A DNA stretch of 64,000 nucleotides from Winkia neuii (GCF_029011175.1 NZ_CP118946.1:1240001-1304000); one strand, 5' to 3'; numbered from the stretch's first letter, positions 17,906-28,098 are shown. Program-made: numbers and translations. The notes: generated by a model from the sequence alone, not told the origin.

Positions 17906-19156
17906 CTATCCCCTAACATGTCCCCGCCCGGTATATACCCAGGTAGTAGTTGTAAGTTCCTCTAACCCCATAGGACCGCGCGCGTGCATTTTTTGAGTCG
18001 AGATACCAATTTCGGCGCCGAGCCCAAGCTCCCCACCATCAGTAAATCTTGTGGAAGCATTTACTGCTATTGCGGCGGAATCTATCTGCTCGGTGAATTC
18101 TTCTATTACGCGCGCGTCCGTAGCCAGCACCGCTTCTGTGTGGCCAGTTGAGTGCGCGCTAATAAACGAAACAGCTTCTTTTAGCCCAGATACCATTTTC
18201 ACTGCCATATCCAACGACAGGTATTCGGTATCCCAATCGCTCTCAGTGGCTTGCAACGCTTGTGGGACAAGTCCGCGCACCTGCGGGTCAGCGTGCAGAC
18301 GCACGCCCGCCTCCAGCAACTTCCTGCACAACCTAATTACTGCCTCGGCGCCAACATTTTCGTCGATCACCAGGGTTTCTGCGGCATTACACACGCCCAC
18401 CCTAGAGGTCTTTGCGTCTAATACCACGGCCTCTGCCTGGTCTATGTCTGCACTGGCGTCAACGTAGATGTGGCAATTGCCTGTTCCAGTTTCAATGACC
18501 GGAACCTTCGCGTTTTGTACCACTGTCTGGATGAGGGATTTACCGCCCCGAGGGATTAGCAGATCGATCGAGCCGCGAGCAAGCATCAATCCTTTCGCCC
18601 CTTCCCTACCCAGGTCATCTAGGGATTGAATCAGATTGGGATCGAATCCAGTCCGAACTAGAGCCTTCCCGATCACCCGGATCAGGGCAATGTTGGAGTA
18701 GCGGGCAGCTGAGCCCCCTCGTAGCAGCGCCGCATTGGAAGATTTCAGCGCCAATGCGGCCACGTCTACAGTCACATTGGGGCGGGCTTCATAGATGAGG
18801 CCGAGTACCCCAATTGGTACCCGCCTCTGCGTCAGGTCCAACCCATTCTGTAGTCGACTTCCCCGAACTATTTGTCCGATGGGATCAGCCAGGGTTGCTA
18901 CGTGCCGCACTGCGGCGGCAATATTTTCAAGGCGGTCTTGGGTTAACGTAAGGCGATCAAGCAGTCCGGCGCTCATCTGCTTGTCTTTGCCTGCTTTTAC
19001 ATCTAGGCGATTTGCGTGGAGCACCTCTTCAGCGTCTTGCAAAAGCTGGCCAGCGATTGCATTCAAGGCCGCGTTCTTTTGCGCAGTGGTTGCGCTGCGT
19101 AGCTGCCGTTGCGCCTTACGTGCGAGCTGTGCTCGCTGCACTATTTGATCGTTCAT
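17906..19156 (-). CDS. proA: Gamma-glutamyl phosphate reductase
   Basis: A 416-residue NADPH-dependent enzyme, the second step of proline synthesis from glutamate. Family stretches are IYEARPNVTVD, LKSSNAALLRGG, the LIPRGGKSLI loop and GVCNAAETLVID, which holds the catalytic Cys. The length is normal for the family. The gene starts one base after proB stops, so the pair is a coupled proBA unit in the order obg-proB-proA. Confidence 0.96.
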   Translation of the reverse strand: MNDQIVQRAQLARKAQRQLRSATTAQKNAALNAIAGQLLQDAEEVLHANRLDVKAGKDKQMSAGLLDRLTLTQDRLENIAAAVRHVATLADPIGQIVRGSRLQNGLDLTQRRVPIGVLGLIYEARPNVTVDVAALALKSSNAALLRGGSAARYSNIALIRVIGKALVRTGFDPNLIQSLDDLGREGAKGLMLARGSIDLLIPRGGKSLIQTVVQNAKVPVIETGTGNCHIYVDASADIDQAEAVVLDAKTSRVGVCNAAETLVIDENVGAEAVIRLCRKLLEAGVRLHADPQVRGLVPQALQATESDWDTEYLSLDMAVKMVSGLKEAVSFISAHSTGHTEAVLATDARVIEEFTEQIDSAAIAVNASTRFTDGGELGLGAEIGISTQKMHARGPMGLEELTTTTWVYTGRGHVRG

Positions 19157-19157
19157 A

Positions 19158-20297
19158 TTAGAATCCCGCTGCTTCTACATCTGTGGCTCTTACCGACATA
19201 TCGTCGCGGTGGACTACAGGTCTTGCCACTTCTCCAATTTGCGCAATTTTTTCTGAGGTTAGGCCTTTGATCTGTTCGATTTCTACCGACGAGAAGCCAG
19301 CTACTCCCCTGCCTAGGACGCTGTCCTGGTAACGCATTTCTACCACCGAGCCGGCGGGGAATGTACCTTCTACACCTACCACTCCAGCAGCTAACAACGA
19401 AGAATGTTTTTTCCCTACGGCTAGCGCTGCACCCTCGTCAATTTTTACGGAACCTGCCACACGGGCGGCGTCCGCTATCCAGTCCGCCCTAGAGGGGCGG
19501 CGCTTGCCACACCCCTTAAACCAGGTGCCTACGTCAGCCCCGGCCAGCCCTTGCGAAAGGTCATCTGCGGCCAGTAGCAGAGTGTCAATTCCCGAGGACG
19601 TGGCCATTGTCGCGGCATGTAGCTTGGTGACCATGCCCCCTGTGCCGATCTCCTTGCCAGCCCCGCTCGCCCGCACTCCGGCAACATCGCTGGCACTGCG
19701 GACGGTCTTGATCCGTTTTGCTCCTTCAAGTGAGGGCGGCTTGTCGTAAAGACCGTCCACATCGGTGGCCAATACCAGAAGATCTGCATCAACAAGTTGG
19801 GCAACCAGTGCTGCCAACCTGTCGTTGTCGCCGAAACGGATCTCGCCGGTAGCAACCGCATCGTTTTCGTTTACGATCGGCACTACCCCAAGACTCAACA
19901 ACTTCTCGAAGGAGGCTTTGGCATTCTTGTAATGAGACCGGCGCATCACGTCATCGCCTGTCAGTAAGATCTGCGCAACTAGTTTGTGGTGGGCTTGGAA
20001 AGCAGCAGACCAACGCGCCACCAAGAGTCCCTGCCCCATGGCGGCACAAGCCTGCACCGCGGCCAGATCGCGAGGGCGGCGAGCGTATCTCAGTGGCGTC
20101 ATGCCGGCCGCTACCGCACCGGATGACACTATCACTACCTGCCCACCCCGGTTACACCGGCTGGCAACTAAGGCTGCCACCCGGTCAAGCCGGTTTAGGT
20201 CTAGCCCGCCATCAGAGCGGGTGAGCGAAGAAGAACCTAGTTTTACAACGATTCTTCTGGCAGTAGCTATTGCTTCTACAGGTCGGGATCCGTCCAT
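19158..20297 (-). CDS. proB: Glutamate 5-kinase
   Basis: A 379-residue kinase that phosphorylates glutamate to start proline synthesis; it is usually feedback-inhibited by proline. The amino-acid-kinase domain shows [10 protein letters not shown] near the N-terminus, [10 protein letters not shown] and FGDNDRLAA, and DVDGLYD. Residues about 285-370 form the C-terminal PUA domain ([20 protein letters not shown]). ATG 20297 lies inside the obg 3' end, overlapping it by about 22 bases, with an AGAGGGA ribosome site. It is followed directly by proA. Confidence 0.96.
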   Translation of the reverse strand: MDGSRPVEAIATARRIVVKLGSSSLTRSDGGLDLNRLDRVAALVASRCNRGGQVVIVSSGAVAAGMTPLRYARRPRDLAAVQACAAMGQGLLVARWSAAFQAHHKLVAQILLTGDDVMRRSHYKNAKASFEKLLSLGVVPIVNENDAVATGEIRFGDNDRLAALVAQLVDADLLVLATDVDGLYDKPPSLEGAKRIKTVRSASDVAGVRASGAGKEIGTGGMVTKLHAATMATSSGIDTLLLAADDLSQGLAGADVGTWFKGCGKRRPSRADWIADAARVAGSVKIDEGAALAVGKKHSSLLAAGVVGVEGTFPAGSVVEMRYQDSVLGRGVAGFSSVEIEQIKGLTSEKIAQIGEVARPVVHRDDMSVRATDVEAAGF

Positions 20298-21790
20298 AGT
20301 CCCTCTTCCTTCTCGGCAGCCAGCTCAGAGCGAGCCGCAGCCTTTGCATCCATGCGCGAGTAGTAGTCACGGCGCTTTTCTTCCCTGGTTGGGCGGGAGC
20401 GTTGGTCCAACCTTAGGTCTTCGCCGCGGCGGCCGAGCAATTCGGCTCCGGTAGACATCGTGGGTTCCCAATCGAACAGGACGCCATCGGTTATATCACC
20501 GATAACTACAGTGTCTCCGGCATGCGCCCCGGCTTCTAGCAGCAGATCTTCCACTCCTGCTGCGTTGAGCCTGTCTGCCAAGTATCCAACCGCTTCATCG
20601 TTACCGAAGTCTGTTTGGATTACCCAGCGCTCCGGGTTGCGACCGCGCACCTGGTACAGCGGCTCTCCGTCCCGAGTATGCTTAGTGACCGTAATCTTCG
20701 GCGCCCCTACGGGGGCAGGCCGAAGCACCTGCCGCACTTCCGGTTCTGCCGGCATCTTCGCCCTCTGTTCTTCCACAAGCTTGCCGAGGGCGAAAGACAG
20801 TTCGCGCAGCCCTTCATGAGAAAGTGCCGACACTTCGTAAAGTGGCCATCCCCTCTGCTTTAGCTGTTCGCGCACCAGATCCGCCATGTCTTTGCCATCA
20901 GGCAGATCGACCTTGTTGAGGACGACTACGCGCGGGCGCTCCGCTAGAGGAATCACGCCCTCCAGCTTGTCTAGATCAGATTCGTAGTTAGACAGCTCGT
21001 CCTCGATAGTTTGCAGGTCATCTACGGGGTTGCGATCTGGCTCGAAGGCAATCGCATCCAGGACGTGCACAATAACCGAGCACCGCTCAATATGGCGAAG
21101 GAAGTCCAGACCCAGGCCCTTGCCCTGCGACGCTCCGGGAATAAGACCCGGCACGTCCGCAATGGTGTAGCGGAACTGATCGGCCTTTACTACCCCCAGA
21201 TTCGGAACCAGCGTCGTAAAGGGGTAGTCTGCGATCTTGGGGCGAGCAGCCGACAAAGCAGCAATTAGCGAGGACTTGCCACTAGATGGGAAGCCTACAA
21301 GCGCCACGTCGGCGACAGACTTGAGCTCCATGACAACTGTCGCCTCGCTGCCCGGTTCGCCTAGCAGCGCAAACCCCGGCGCCTTGCGTTTCTTCGAGGA
21401 AAGCGCACTATTGCCTAGCCCGCCGGCACCGCCAGACGCGATCATGTATTCCTGGCCTTCAGCAGACAGATCGGCCAGCACATTGCCGGCCTGATCCTTG
21501 ATCACGGTTCCCTGCGGAACCGGCAAGATTAGATCCGCTCCGTTCTTGCCAGAACGCATATCCCCCATACCTGGAGTGCCATTTTCTGCGCGCCGATGCG
21601 GCAGGTGGTGGAAGTCCAAAAGCGTGGTCGTACCCATGTCTACGCGGGCAATCACCGAACCACCGTGACCGCCGTTGCCACCGTCGGGACCGCCCAGCGG
21701 CTTATATTTTTCACGGCGAATAGAGACACAGCCGTGACCGCCGTTGCCACCGGCAGCACTGAGGGTTACTCGATCAACAAAGTTAGCCAT
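20276..21790 (-). CDS. obg: Obg/CgtA GTPase
   Basis: A 504-residue GTPase with a glycine-rich N-terminal Obg domain ([22 protein letters not shown]), a central G domain (P-loop [23 protein letters not shown]) and a C-terminal OCT domain (about 350-430) followed by a basic/acidic tail. It acts in 50S ribosome assembly and stress signalling. The long tail after the OCT domain is usual in actinobacteria. A terminator separates it from rpmA, but both belong to the conserved rplU-rpmA-obg group, so obg may be expressed by read-through and from its own promoter. Confidence 0.96.
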   Translation of the reverse strand: MANFVDRVTLSAAGGNGGHGCVSIRREKYKPLGGPDGGNGGHGGSVIARVDMGTTTLLDFHHLPHRRAENGTPGMGDMRSGKNGADLILPVPQGTVIKDQAGNVLADLSAEGQEYMIASGGAGGLGNSALSSKKRKAPGFALLGEPGSEATVVMELKSVADVALVGFPSSGKSSLIAALSAARPKIADYPFTTLVPNLGVVKADQFRYTIADVPGLIPGASQGKGLGLDFLRHIERCSVIVHVLDAIAFEPDRNPVDDLQTIEDELSNYESDLDKLEGVIPLAERPRVVVLNKVDLPDGKDMADLVREQLKQRGWPLYEVSALSHEGLRELSFALGKLVEEQRAKMPAEPEVRQVLRPAPVGAPKITVTKHTRDGEPLYQVRGRNPERWVIQTDFGNDEAVGYLADRLNAAGVEDLLLEAGAHAGDTVVIGDITDGVLFDWEPTMSTGAELLGRRGEDLRLDQRSRPTREEKRRDYYSRMDAKAAARSELAAEKEEGLWTDPDL

Positions 21791-21820
21791 TGGTTACTCC
21801 TTACAAGTAGCCAGGATATA

Positions 21821-21851
21821 CAAAAATGGGGGCGGACAACGTCCGCCCCCA
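21821..21851 (-). terminator. Terminator between rpmA and obg
   Basis: An 11-base-pair GC-rich stem (arms 21827-21837 and 21841-21851, TGGGGGCGGAC and complement) with a three-base loop, followed on the minus strand by TTTTTG. It should stop or attenuate rpmA transcripts just before obg. Confidence 0.9.
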
Positions 21852-21866
21852 CTGAAAGCCTAAAAC

Positions 21867-22118
21867 CTAGGCAGTGACGATATTTACAACCTTGCGGCCG
21901 TGACGGGTGCCGAATTCAACGGCTCCAGCTGCCAGGGCGAACAGGGTGTCATCCTTGCCACGGCCGACGTTGACGCCGGGGTGGAAGTGGGTGCCGCGCT
22001 GGCGGACCAGAATTTCGCCTGCGTTCACGGTCTGACCGCCGAAGCGCTTCACACCAAGGTGCTGCGCGTTCGAATCACGGCCGTTACGGGACGAACTAAG
22101 ACCCTTCTTAGTTGACAT
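21867..22118 (-). CDS. rpmA: 50S ribosomal protein L27 (bL27)
   Basis: An 83-residue ribosomal protein at the peptidyl-transferase centre. The conserved [12 protein letters not shown] and [16 protein letters not shown] are present. The N-terminus MSTKKG replaces the more common MAHKKG and needs no protease processing of the Firmicutes type. It follows rplU by a short gap and precedes a terminator. Confidence 0.97.
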   Translation of the reverse strand: MSTKKGLSSSRNGRDSNAQHLGVKRFGGQTVNAGEILVRQRGTHFHPGVNVGRGKDDTLFALAAGAVEFGTRHGRKVVNIVTA

Positions 22119-22145
22119 ATTTTCACGCTTCCTTAGTAGTAAAGA

Positions 22146-22454
22146 TCAGGCGATCGAGGTGATCTTCACCGCGGTCAGTGGCTGACGGTGGCCCTGACGC
22201 TTGCGGTAACCCGTCTTGTTCTTGTACTTGATGATGTTGATCTTCGGGCCCTTAGTAGGCTCGAGGACCTCTGCCTTGACAGTTGCCTTTTCCAGGGCGG
22301 AGGCATCGGTGGTGACCTTGCCACCATCGCCGATCATGACGGGCTGGAAGGTGACCTCGTCACCTACTGCTGCATCCAGCCGGTCGACGACGATAACGTC
22401 TCCGACGGAGACCTTCTCCTGGCGGCCACCGGCCTTGACGATCGCGTAGACCAC
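22146..22454 (-). CDS. rplU: 50S ribosomal protein L21 (bL21)
   Basis: A 102-residue ribosomal protein. The start is GTG at 22454, giving the family N-terminus [15 protein letters not shown]; the frame stays open upstream but without family similarity. The C-terminal [10 protein letters not shown] block is typical. An AGAGGA lies about 11 bases before the start, which is rather far. The 143 bases upstream separate it from the RNase E/G gene and should hold its promoter and leader. Confidence 0.95.
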   Translation of the reverse strand: MVYAIVKAGGRQEKVSVGDVIVVDRLDAAVGDEVTFQPVMIGDGGKVTTDASALEKATVKAEVLEPTKGPKINIIKYKNKTGYRKRQGHRQPLTAVKITSIA

Positions 22455-22597
22455 GTTAGACTCATTCCTCTTGTTGATATGGACAAATTTTAAAAGCAAC
22501 CTAAGCTGCTCGCGCAAAGTGCGCACCGACGATCAAGGTTACGTGTTTTATACCCGTTAGAGCAACCACCTTGACCTGATTGTATGCGACATCACGC

Positions 22598-24952
22598 CTA
22601 CCGAATCATGACTCCACTAGTCGAGCTGGAGGAGTCAGTTTTCACCGAGGCCGAAGTTGCGGCACGACGGCGATGGCGCCGTTTAGGAGTTTCCTCTTTA
22701 GATTCCCCTTCCGCACCCGACTTCGGATCGGGAAGCTGAATATCGGAGATATCCATCTTCGCAGCGCGTTTCCGCTTATTAGCGCTTTTTACCTCGGGAA
22801 GTTCCAAATGTGGTGTATTCCGCTTTTCTTTGCGGTTGCTCTTGGAGTGACCTTCCTTGGGCTGTTTTTCCTTCGGCGGCCTATTTTCGGTAGCCTCTGC
22901 GCTGTTTTGTTCAGCCTGCCCCCGCTGGATGCGCGCCTCGGACTCGGTGGGACCTTCATGGGACTTTTCGGCTGCCTTAGCAATAGCCGCTAGAGTATCG
23001 CGCGTCTTCTGGTCGGCCTCGTGGACCCGTTCAGAGGAGGCTCCTTGTTTGGCCGCTTCCTTCCGCCTTTGCGCCGCCTTCTTATCTTTCTTGTTGGCGG
23101 CAGCGTTGGTCTCGCCTCGTTCAACCGGATGCTGGTGCACTATGAAACCGCGACCATCGCAGCATTCACATGGGGTCGAGAAGGCTTCGACCAGGCCTTG
23201 GCCCACCCTTTTCCTGGTCATTTGGACCAGCCCGAGGGCGGTTACCTCAGTTACCTGGTGGCGAGTGCGATCCCGCCCCAAGCATTCGATGAGTCGGCGG
23301 AGCACCAGCGACCTGTTGGATTCAAGCACCATGTCCACGAAGTCGATGACGATGATGCCGCCAATGTCGCGCAGGCGCAGCTGCCGAACGATCTCTTCAG
23401 CCGACTCTAGATTGTTCTTGGTAACTGTTTCCTCTAGAGTCCCCTGCTTGCCACCGGTGTACTTGCCGGTGTTAACGTCGATCACCGTCATCGCCTCGGT
23501 GCGATCGATAATTAGGTAGCCCCCCGAAGGTAGCCAGACTTTTCGGTCCATGCCCTTGGCTAGCTGTTCGTCAATACGGTGGGCAGCAAAAATGTCATCA
23601 TTCTTCGCCCACTGATGCACCCGGTCTAGCAAGTCTGGACTGAGTTCCTTCACGTAATCGTGAATCGACTTGTACGCGTCCTTGCCCTGGACTACAAGCG
23701 AGTTGAAATCCTCGTTGAAAATGTCTCGGACTACCCGGAGTGCTAGTTCCGGTTCACCTTTCAAAAGCATCGGAGCCTTGGTGGCCTTCGCTGACTTGTC
23801 CTGAACTGACTGCCACTGGCTAGCCAGGCGCTCAATGTCGGCACGGATCTGCTCCTCGGTTGCGCCCTCGGCGGCTGTGCGGACAATGACGCCGTTGCCT
23901 TTGGGAACCACGTCCTTCAAAATCGATTTGAGCCTAGACCTCTCGGAACCCGGAAGCTTCCGGGAAATACCCATCATGTTGCCGCCCGGGACCATGACCA
24001 GGTAGCGCCCCGCCAGGGTGATTTGGGCGGTCAAACGGGCTCCCTTGTGCCCAATCGGATCTTTAGTGACCTGCACCATGATCTTGTCGCCAGATTTTAG
24101 CGCCTGCTCGATCTTGCGTGGCTTACCTGCCATCCCCAGACCGTCCCAGTTAACCTCGCCAGCATAGAGAACAGCGTTACGGCCGCGTCCCAGGTCAACG
24201 AATGCAGCCTCCATCGAAGGCAACACGTTTTGCACTCGGCCCAGGAAGATTGAGCCGACCATCGACACCTGCGTGTGCGAGGCAACGTAGTGCTCGACCA
24301 GCAGATCGTCCTCGAGGACCGCAATCTGGTTGAGGCCGTCCTCTTCGCGAACTATCATGTCGCGCTTTACGGACTCCCGCCTGGCAAGGAACTCAGCCTC
24401 GGTAATCGAGTGGCGCTTGCGCCCCTCTCTTCTCCCCTCACGGCGACGCTGCTTCTTAGCTTCCAGACGAGTCGACCCCTTGAGGGCGGTGACTTCGTTC
24501 ATTACTTCTTCAGTCGAAGCTACCGAATCGTCCGCCCCAGCTGATCGCCTACGGCGGCGCCGCCGCCTAGAAGAGGATTCTTCTTCGGCATCCTCGTTCT
24601 CTTCTTTCGAGGGCGACTTGTCAGCTTCAGCCTTGGACTGCTTTGAGTCACTACTACGGCGGCGCCTCCGCGTCTTCCGTGAGGATTTCTGCTCGCCTGC
24701 TTCTTCTGCGTCAGAATCCGGCTTTGCCGACTCATTCTTCTTATTAGAACGAGACTTCTTCTTCGAAGCCTGCTCGTCACCCTTTTTCGCAGACTTCGTC
24801 CCCTTGGACTTCTTGTCAGAATGCTTCTCGTTTTCAGGTCCTGCGCTCTGTTGCACTGGAGCGGGCACTGCGTTCGCCAGATCGGGAGCTTGGAAAAGCA
24901 ACGTGGCGGCCGGTGCGGGTGCCACCGTCGACTGTTCAGTTGATTTAGACAC
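22598..24952 (-). CDS. rne: Ribonuclease E/G
   Basis: A 784-residue endoribonuclease of the RNase E/G family for mRNA decay and rRNA/tRNA processing. The first 180 residues are a disordered, highly charged Lys/Arg/Ser/Glu region with long Arg runs, likely an RNA- or partner-binding extension as in other actinobacteria. Then come the S1 domain (GSIFLGRVQNVLPSMEAAF), the catalytic core with Asp residues in TVIDVNTGKYTG and IIVIDFVDM, the zinc-link CECCDGRG, and a second charged tail. GTG 24952 is chosen for its AAAGGAA ribosome site six bases upstream. The frame is open 49 codons further to an ATG at 25099, but that stretch looks like leader, not protein. Confidence 0.93.
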   Translation of the reverse strand: MSKSTEQSTVAPAPAATLLFQAPDLANAVPAPVQQSAGPENEKHSDKKSKGTKSAKKGDEQASKKKSRSNKKNESAKPDSDAEEAGEQKSSRKTRRRRRSSDSKQSKAEADKSPSKEENEDAEEESSSRRRRRRRRSAGADDSVASTEEVMNEVTALKGSTRLEAKKQRRREGRREGRKRHSITEAEFLARRESVKRDMIVREEDGLNQIAVLEDDLLVEHYVASHTQVSMVGSIFLGRVQNVLPSMEAAFVDLGRGRNAVLYAGEVNWDGLGMAGKPRKIEQALKSGDKIMVQVTKDPIGHKGARLTAQITLAGRYLVMVPGGNMMGISRKLPGSERSRLKSILKDVVPKGNGVIVRTAAEGATEEQIRADIERLASQWQSVQDKSAKATKAPMLLKGEPELALRVVRDIFNEDFNSLVVQGKDAYKSIHDYVKELSPDLLDRVHQWAKNDDIFAAHRIDEQLAKGMDRKVWLPSGGYLIIDRTEAMTVIDVNTGKYTGGKQGTLEETVTKNNLESAEEIVRQLRLRDIGGIIVIDFVDMVLESNRSLVLRRLIECLGRDRTRHQVTEVTALGLVQMTRKRVGQGLVEAFSTPCECCDGRGFIVHQHPVERGETNAAANKKDKKAAQRRKEAAKQGASSERVHEADQKTRDTLAAIAKAAEKSHEGPTESEARIQRGQAEQNSAEATENRPPKEKQPKEGHSKSNRKEKRNTPHLELPEVKSANKRKRAAKMDISDIQLPDPKSGAEGESKEETPKRRHRRRAATSASVKTDSSSSTSGVMIR

Positions 24953-25332
24953 TAGATATTCCTTTATTTTGCGGACTGGCACGCATCTGCCGTCCCGTCT
25001 CGCGCCTTGGCGCGGAAGTCTTTCACGCTTTCTAACAACGGCCCGCGGGCCGGAGAAAGCCACCGAGCTTGGGATGCGCAGCTCGGCAACTTGTTCCATT
25101 ATTCCACAGGAAGCAGGTTAAGGATTAAGTGATACTAGTGATGCGAAAAACAATCAGGTGGTAACTAGAGCTAACCCGCAGAAAAAGCATCAAAACGCTG
25201 GCGATTTCTATGAATTCTAAACAGTTGTTTAGTATCTTAATGACATGGTTGTCATCAAGTGGGTGCAATTACCTACCGATAGACAACGCAAGTATCAATA
25301 GATCTACCCATTCAAGCGGAAAGGCATAGAAA
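24953..25332. other. Divergent regulatory region between rne and cydA
   Basis: 380 bases without a gene. The rne side holds three GC-rich inverted repeats: GCGCC-TT-GGCGC near 25001-25012, GGCCCGCGGGCC near 25040-25051, and CCGAGCT/AGCTCGG at 25063-25069/25080-25086. They could form a structured rne leader. The cydA side is AT-rich and carries two short palindromes (listed separately) and the ribosome site GGAAAGG before the cydA ATG. Confidence 0.55.
25217..25254. promoter_or_regulatory. Two palindromes upstream of cydA, candidate operators
   Basis: CTAAACA-GT-TGTTTAG at 25217-25232 and TGACA-TGGT-TGTCA at 25241-25254 lie about 80-115 bases before the cydA start in an AT-rich stretch. They are the right size for dimeric regulators. 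They do not match the Rex or DosR consensus I know, so the binding protein is unknown. Confidence 0.45.
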
Positions 25333-26952
25333 ATGTCTGTCGCCCCGACAGCGCTAGATGCGCTCACTCTGGCGCGGTGGCAGTTCGGTATTACTACCGT
25401 CTACCACTTCATTTTGGTTCCGCTCACCATCGGTCTATCTTTATTCGTCGCCTGCATGCAGACCATGTGGGTACGCACCGGTAAAGATTACTGGCTGAAG
25501 GCGACGCGGCTATTTGGCAAACTTTTCCTAATCAACTTCGCGCTCGGTGTCTCCACCGGTATCGTGCAGGAATTCCAGTTCGGCATGAACTGGTCTGAAT
25601 ATTCCCGTTACGTCGGAGACATCTTCGGCGCTCCCCTGGCAGTGGAAGCCCTGCTCTCCTTCTTCCTAGAATCCACCTTCATCGGTTTGTGGATCTTCGG
25701 TTGGGGACGCCTCTCTAAGAAGGCTCACACCGCCATGATTTGGCTCGCCGCTCTCGGTGTCAACACCTCTGCACTGTGGATTATCGGCGCTAACTCCTGG
25801 ATGCAGCACCCGGTTGGGGCTGTGTTCAACCCCGAAACCGGGCGCGCCGAACTGGACGGCACTTCTGGTTTCTTGAAGGTTGTCTTCAATCCCACCCTGT
25901 GGCTCGCGTGGGTTCACGTTCTGACTACCTCGTGGCTGCTTAGCGCCGGGCTTATCGCAGGCGTAGCAATGTGGTGGATGGTGCGGACCGCTCGCACCGG
26001 AGCAACTACCTCCGCCGCAGTAACCGAGGTAGAAGCCGCAAAGACGACCGGCGCAACCACTACCGGCTCTTCGGTAGCTGGCACTAACTCCTCTGAGGTT
26101 CACCCCGCCGCTGGTGATGGCCGTTCCGAGGCACTGGCTGAATCTAAGAACATCTGGCATCCCATTGTTCGCTTTGGTTTGATGCTGATGCTCATCTCGG
26201 GCATTCTGACCGCTATCACCGGTCACGCCGAGGGCGTTCACATGGTTGCCGAACAGCCCACCAAGATGGCCGCCGCAGAAGCCATCTGCTCGACGCAGTC
26301 ACACGCCCCGTTCACCATTGCCGCTTTCGGCAACGAATGCGGTAAGGACGGCAAGGGAATCACCCATATTGGCGAGATCCCGTCCATTGCTTCGATCCTG
26401 TCGGGCAACACGCCCTCGACCGAAGTTCAGGGCATGAACAACTTGAACGAAGCCTACGCTGGCGACTACGGAGTCGATAAGGTCACCCCGCCGGTTATGG
26501 CTACTTTCTGGTCGTTCCGCGCAATGATCGGTTTTGGTCTGCTGTCGGTACTGTTCGCAATCATCGGCCTGTACGCCACCCGCAAGGGCAAGGTAACCAC
26601 TTCGACCGCGCTCTCCAAGTTCGGCCTGGCCATGATGCCGATGCCTCTACTAGGCATCGCCTTCGGCTGGATCTTCACCGAAATTGGTCGCCAGCCCTTC
26701 GTCGTATTCCCGAACAACCTCGCCGACCCTGTTGGCCAGGTGTGGATGCTCACCCAGTATGGCGTTTCTGGCGCTGTTCCGGCCGTGCAGGTACTGCTAA
26801 CCATGATTCTGTTCACCGTTCTTTACGGTGCACTCGGTGTGGTTTGGTTCCTGCTAATGGTCCGCTACGCGAAGGAAGGCGTGCACACTCCTAAGGAGTC
26901 TGAAGAGCACGCCGAACACGCCGACGACAAGTCGCTATCGTTCGCGTACTAA
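25333..26952 (+). CDS. cydA: Cytochrome bd ubiquinol oxidase subunit I
   Basis: A 539-residue membrane subunit of the high-affinity cytochrome bd terminal oxidase, which carries the haems and the quinol site. The haem-ligand His near residue 25 (TTVYHFIL), the acidic helix VEALLSFFLESTF and the Q-loop GVHMVAEQPTKMAAAE are present. Two features are unusual: the family's GRQPW block reads GRQPF here, and residues about 215-275 form a Ser/Thr/Ala-rich hydrophilic linker longer than usual. ATG 25333 has GGAAAGG upstream. It is first in cydABDC and cydB follows 18 bases later. Confidence 0.96.
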   Translation: MSVAPTALDALTLARWQFGITTVYHFILVPLTIGLSLFVACMQTMWVRTGKDYWLKATRLFGKLFLINFALGVSTGIVQEFQFGMNWSEYSRYVGDIFGAPLAVEALLSFFLESTFIGLWIFGWGRLSKKAHTAMIWLAALGVNTSALWIIGANSWMQHPVGAVFNPETGRAELDGTSGFLKVVFNPTLWLAWVHVLTTSWLLSAGLIAGVAMWWMVRTARTGATTSAAVTEVEAAKTTGATTTGSSVAGTNSSEVHPAAGDGRSEALAESKNIWHPIVRFGLMLMLISGILTAITGHAEGVHMVAEQPTKMAAAEAICSTQSHAPFTIAAFGNECGKDGKGITHIGEIPSIASILSGNTPSTEVQGMNNLNEAYAGDYGVDKVTPPVMATFWSFRAMIGFGLLSVLFAIIGLYATRKGKVTTSTALSKFGLAMMPMPLLGIAFGWIFTEIGRQPFVVFPNNLADPVGQVWMLTQYGVSGAVPAVQVLLTMILFTVLYGALGVVWFLLMVRYAKEGVHTPKESEEHAEHADDKSLSFAY

Positions 26953-26970
26953 GGATTTGAGGGACAAAAA

Positions 26971-28098
26971 ATGACATTTCTACAGGTTCTCTGGTTTATC
27001 CTTATCGCCGTCCTCTGGACTGGCTACCTGTTCCTCGAAGGGTTCTCGCTAGGAATTGGGATGACTCTCCCGTTCGTGGCCAAGAACGACAAGGAACGCA
27101 CCCAGGTTATTCGCACTGTTGGGCCGGTTTGGGACGCCAACGAAGTATGGCTTCTGACCGCTGGCGGCGCTACCTTCGCAGCATTCCCCGAGTGGTATGC
27201 AACGATGTTCTCGGGTATGTACCTGGCACTCTTCCTCATTCTGGTCTGCCTCATTCTGCGCATCTCTGCCGTTGAATGGCGCGCAAAGGTTGCTTCCGAA
27301 AAGTGGAGGGCACGCTGGGACGTAATGCACGTGGTTGCAGCCTGGCTCGTACCGATCCTCTTCGGCGTTGCCTTCGCAAATCTGATCCAGGGCATGAAGA
27401 TCCAGGTTGTGGATCCGAAGAATCCGCTCGTCGGTGTAAACCCGGCAGATGTGACCCCGGCTCTACTACAGACCCACGTTCACAACTTGACCGGCGGCTT
27501 CTTCTCGCTTCTCACTCCGTACACCATCCTTGGCGGCCTAATGCTCGCTGCGGTGTGGTTCGCACATGCGACCCTGTACGGTCAGCTGAAGACCACCGGC
27601 ATCGTGTTCGACCGCTTCAAGGCTCTGTCTAAGAAGGCCACCATCGTGGCAGTCGCACTGGTTGCAGTGTTTGCACTGTGGGGCCAGTTCGCCTACTCTT
27701 CGCAGAAGCTCTTCGGCTGGATCCCGCTAGTGATCGCCGCTCTGGCGTTCATCGCCTCGGCATTCTTTGCCTTCATCGACCGTAACGGCCTAGCCTTCAT
27801 CTGCTCTGGTGTTGGCATTGCCAGCGCAGTGGCGTGGGTATTCGCCTCGATGTTCCCGTCGGTAATGAAGTCCAGCATCGACCCGGCCTTCAACCTAACG
27901 ATCGAGCAGGCCTCCTCCACTAACTCCACCCTGATCGTGATGTCTATCGTTGCGGTCATCTTGGTACCGATTGTGCTGGGATACACCTGCTGGAGCTACT
28001 GGAAGTTCCGGGACCGGATCTCTATTGATGATGTCTCGTCCAACCCCGGCGTTGTATGGGACAAGGTTCGTTCAGGAGCTAACTTCCTAGTTGGCTAG
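26971..28098 (+). CDS. cydB: Cytochrome bd ubiquinol oxidase subunit II
   Basis: A 375-residue membrane subunit that pairs with CydA. The N-terminal helix FLEGFSLGIGMTLPFV and the motif GPVWDANEVWLLTAGGATFAAFP are diagnostic of CydB. About eight to nine hydrophobic helices follow. Length is within the normal range. A GAGGGA ribosome site precedes the ATG. A strong hairpin follows the stop before cydD. Confidence 0.96.
   Translation: MTFLQVLWFILIAVLWTGYLFLEGFSLGIGMTLPFVAKNDKERTQVIRTVGPVWDANEVWLLTAGGATFAAFPEWYATMFSGMYLALFLILVCLILRISAVEWRAKVASEKWRARWDVMHVVAAWLVPILFGVAFANLIQGMKIQVVDPKNPLVGVNPADVTPALLQTHVHNLTGGFFSLLTPYTILGGLMLAAVWFAHATLYGQLKTTGIVFDRFKALSKKATIVAVALVAVFALWGQFAYSSQKLFGWIPLVIAALAFIASAFFAFIDRNGLAFICSGVGIASAVAWVFASMFPSVMKSSIDPAFNLTIEQASSTNSTLIVMSIVAVILVPIVLGYTCWSYWKFRDRISIDDVSSNPGVVWDKVRSGANFLVG

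Noticed and set aside
24953-25099. N-terminal extension of RNase E/G to ATG 25099
   Set aside because: The extension is Arg-rich without similarity and has no good ribosome site, while GTG 24952 has AAAGGAA six bases upstream.
24330-25121. 263-residue plus-strand Ser-rich frame opposite rne
   Set aside because: Shadow of the Arg/Ser/Lys-rich RNase E N-terminal region; no ribosome site.
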